Assembly (NCBI RefSeq): GCF_002939865.1
Contig: NZ_MDEE01000019.1
Location: 28,715 to 92,714 of the forward strand
Source of the DNA: Xanthomonas dyei
GTDB taxonomy: Bacteria > Pseudomonadota > Gammaproteobacteria > Xanthomonadales > Xanthomonadaceae
Reading direction: 5' to 3'
DNA: 64,000 bases
This document shows positions 63,941 through 64,000 of this stretch, one piece after another; within the stretch, counting starts at the first letter, position 1, and every line of letters begins with the position of its first letter. The translations under genes and the position numbers were made by a program. Under the pieces are notes generated by a model. The model did no database searches. It worked only from the letters and a program-made list of their open reading frames with translations, and had not been told where the DNA came from.

Positions 63941-64000
63941 CCAGGCTCATCTGCTCGCGCACTGCGTCGGGCAGGGTGCGCAAGCGTTCTAGCCAGCGTG
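63933..64000 (-). CDS. C-terminal end of an upstream gene (partial)
   Basis: The last 21 codons of a minus-strand gene entering from the right edge (RWLERLRTLPDAVREQMSLV then Pro, TAA stop). Too short to identify. Its stop overlaps the beginning of the permease remnant, suggesting a deletion that joined the two. Confidence 0.6.
   Translation of the reverse strand, partial: RWLERLRTLPDAVREQMSLVP

Overview
The window comes from a high-GC gammaproteobacterium, almost certainly a plant-pathogenic Xanthomonas. The case rests on two type III effector genes with HrpX-type PIP boxes (a XopL-like LRR protein and a XopK-like protein), a third candidate effector kinase, an XAC0095-like small protein, the gshB-pilG-chp gene order, and a set of secreted glycosidases suited to plant N-glycans. 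The species cannot be fixed from the sequence alone. No rRNA, tRNA, CRISPR array or transposase gene was found.

Left third (1-32.4 kb), mostly housekeeping. It opens with the 3' part of relA, a TPR-like membrane protein, a two-domain glycosyltransferase, class A penicillin-binding protein mrcB with a TPR lipoprotein, a DinG/YoaA iron-sulfur helicase, tsaB and an ADP-ribosylglycohydrolase. Then a TonB3-like protein and gshB face the type IV pilus chemosensory operon pilG-pilH-pilI-pilJ-chpA-(chpB-like)-chpC. In that operon the CheR-type gene pilK is absent and the CheB-type protein has lost all three catalytic residues, so adaptation by methylation appears lost. After a RimJ-like acetyltransferase comes a minus-strand operon of VWA lipoprotein, ECF-type sigma factor and single-pass membrane protein, whose genes overlap end to start.

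Right half (33-64 kb), host-interaction genes. Enzymes for dismantling N-glycoproteins (glycosylasparaginase, BNR sialidase-like, GH29 fucosidase, GH35 galactosidase, GH92 and GH125 mannosidases, a GH4-type enzyme and a PfkB kinase) alternate with the effectors. The glycosidases would strip and import host glycan fragments, while the effectors would act inside the plant cell. A roughly 8.5 kb type I restriction-modification operon (half-hsdS, hsdM, rhuM, hsdS, hsdR, ygjP-like peptidase), read from one promoter that appears to give a leaderless transcript, sits in the middle and divides the glycan/effector region.

Intergenic DNA is rich in repeats: a MITE-like element of about 144 bp with relatives elsewhere, REP-like palindromes, a 20-bp tandem repeat, an array of about 127-bp units copied from the 3' end of the GH4 gene, and an in-frame hexanucleotide repeat inside the sigma-linked membrane protein gene. 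The right edge holds a truncated APC permease.
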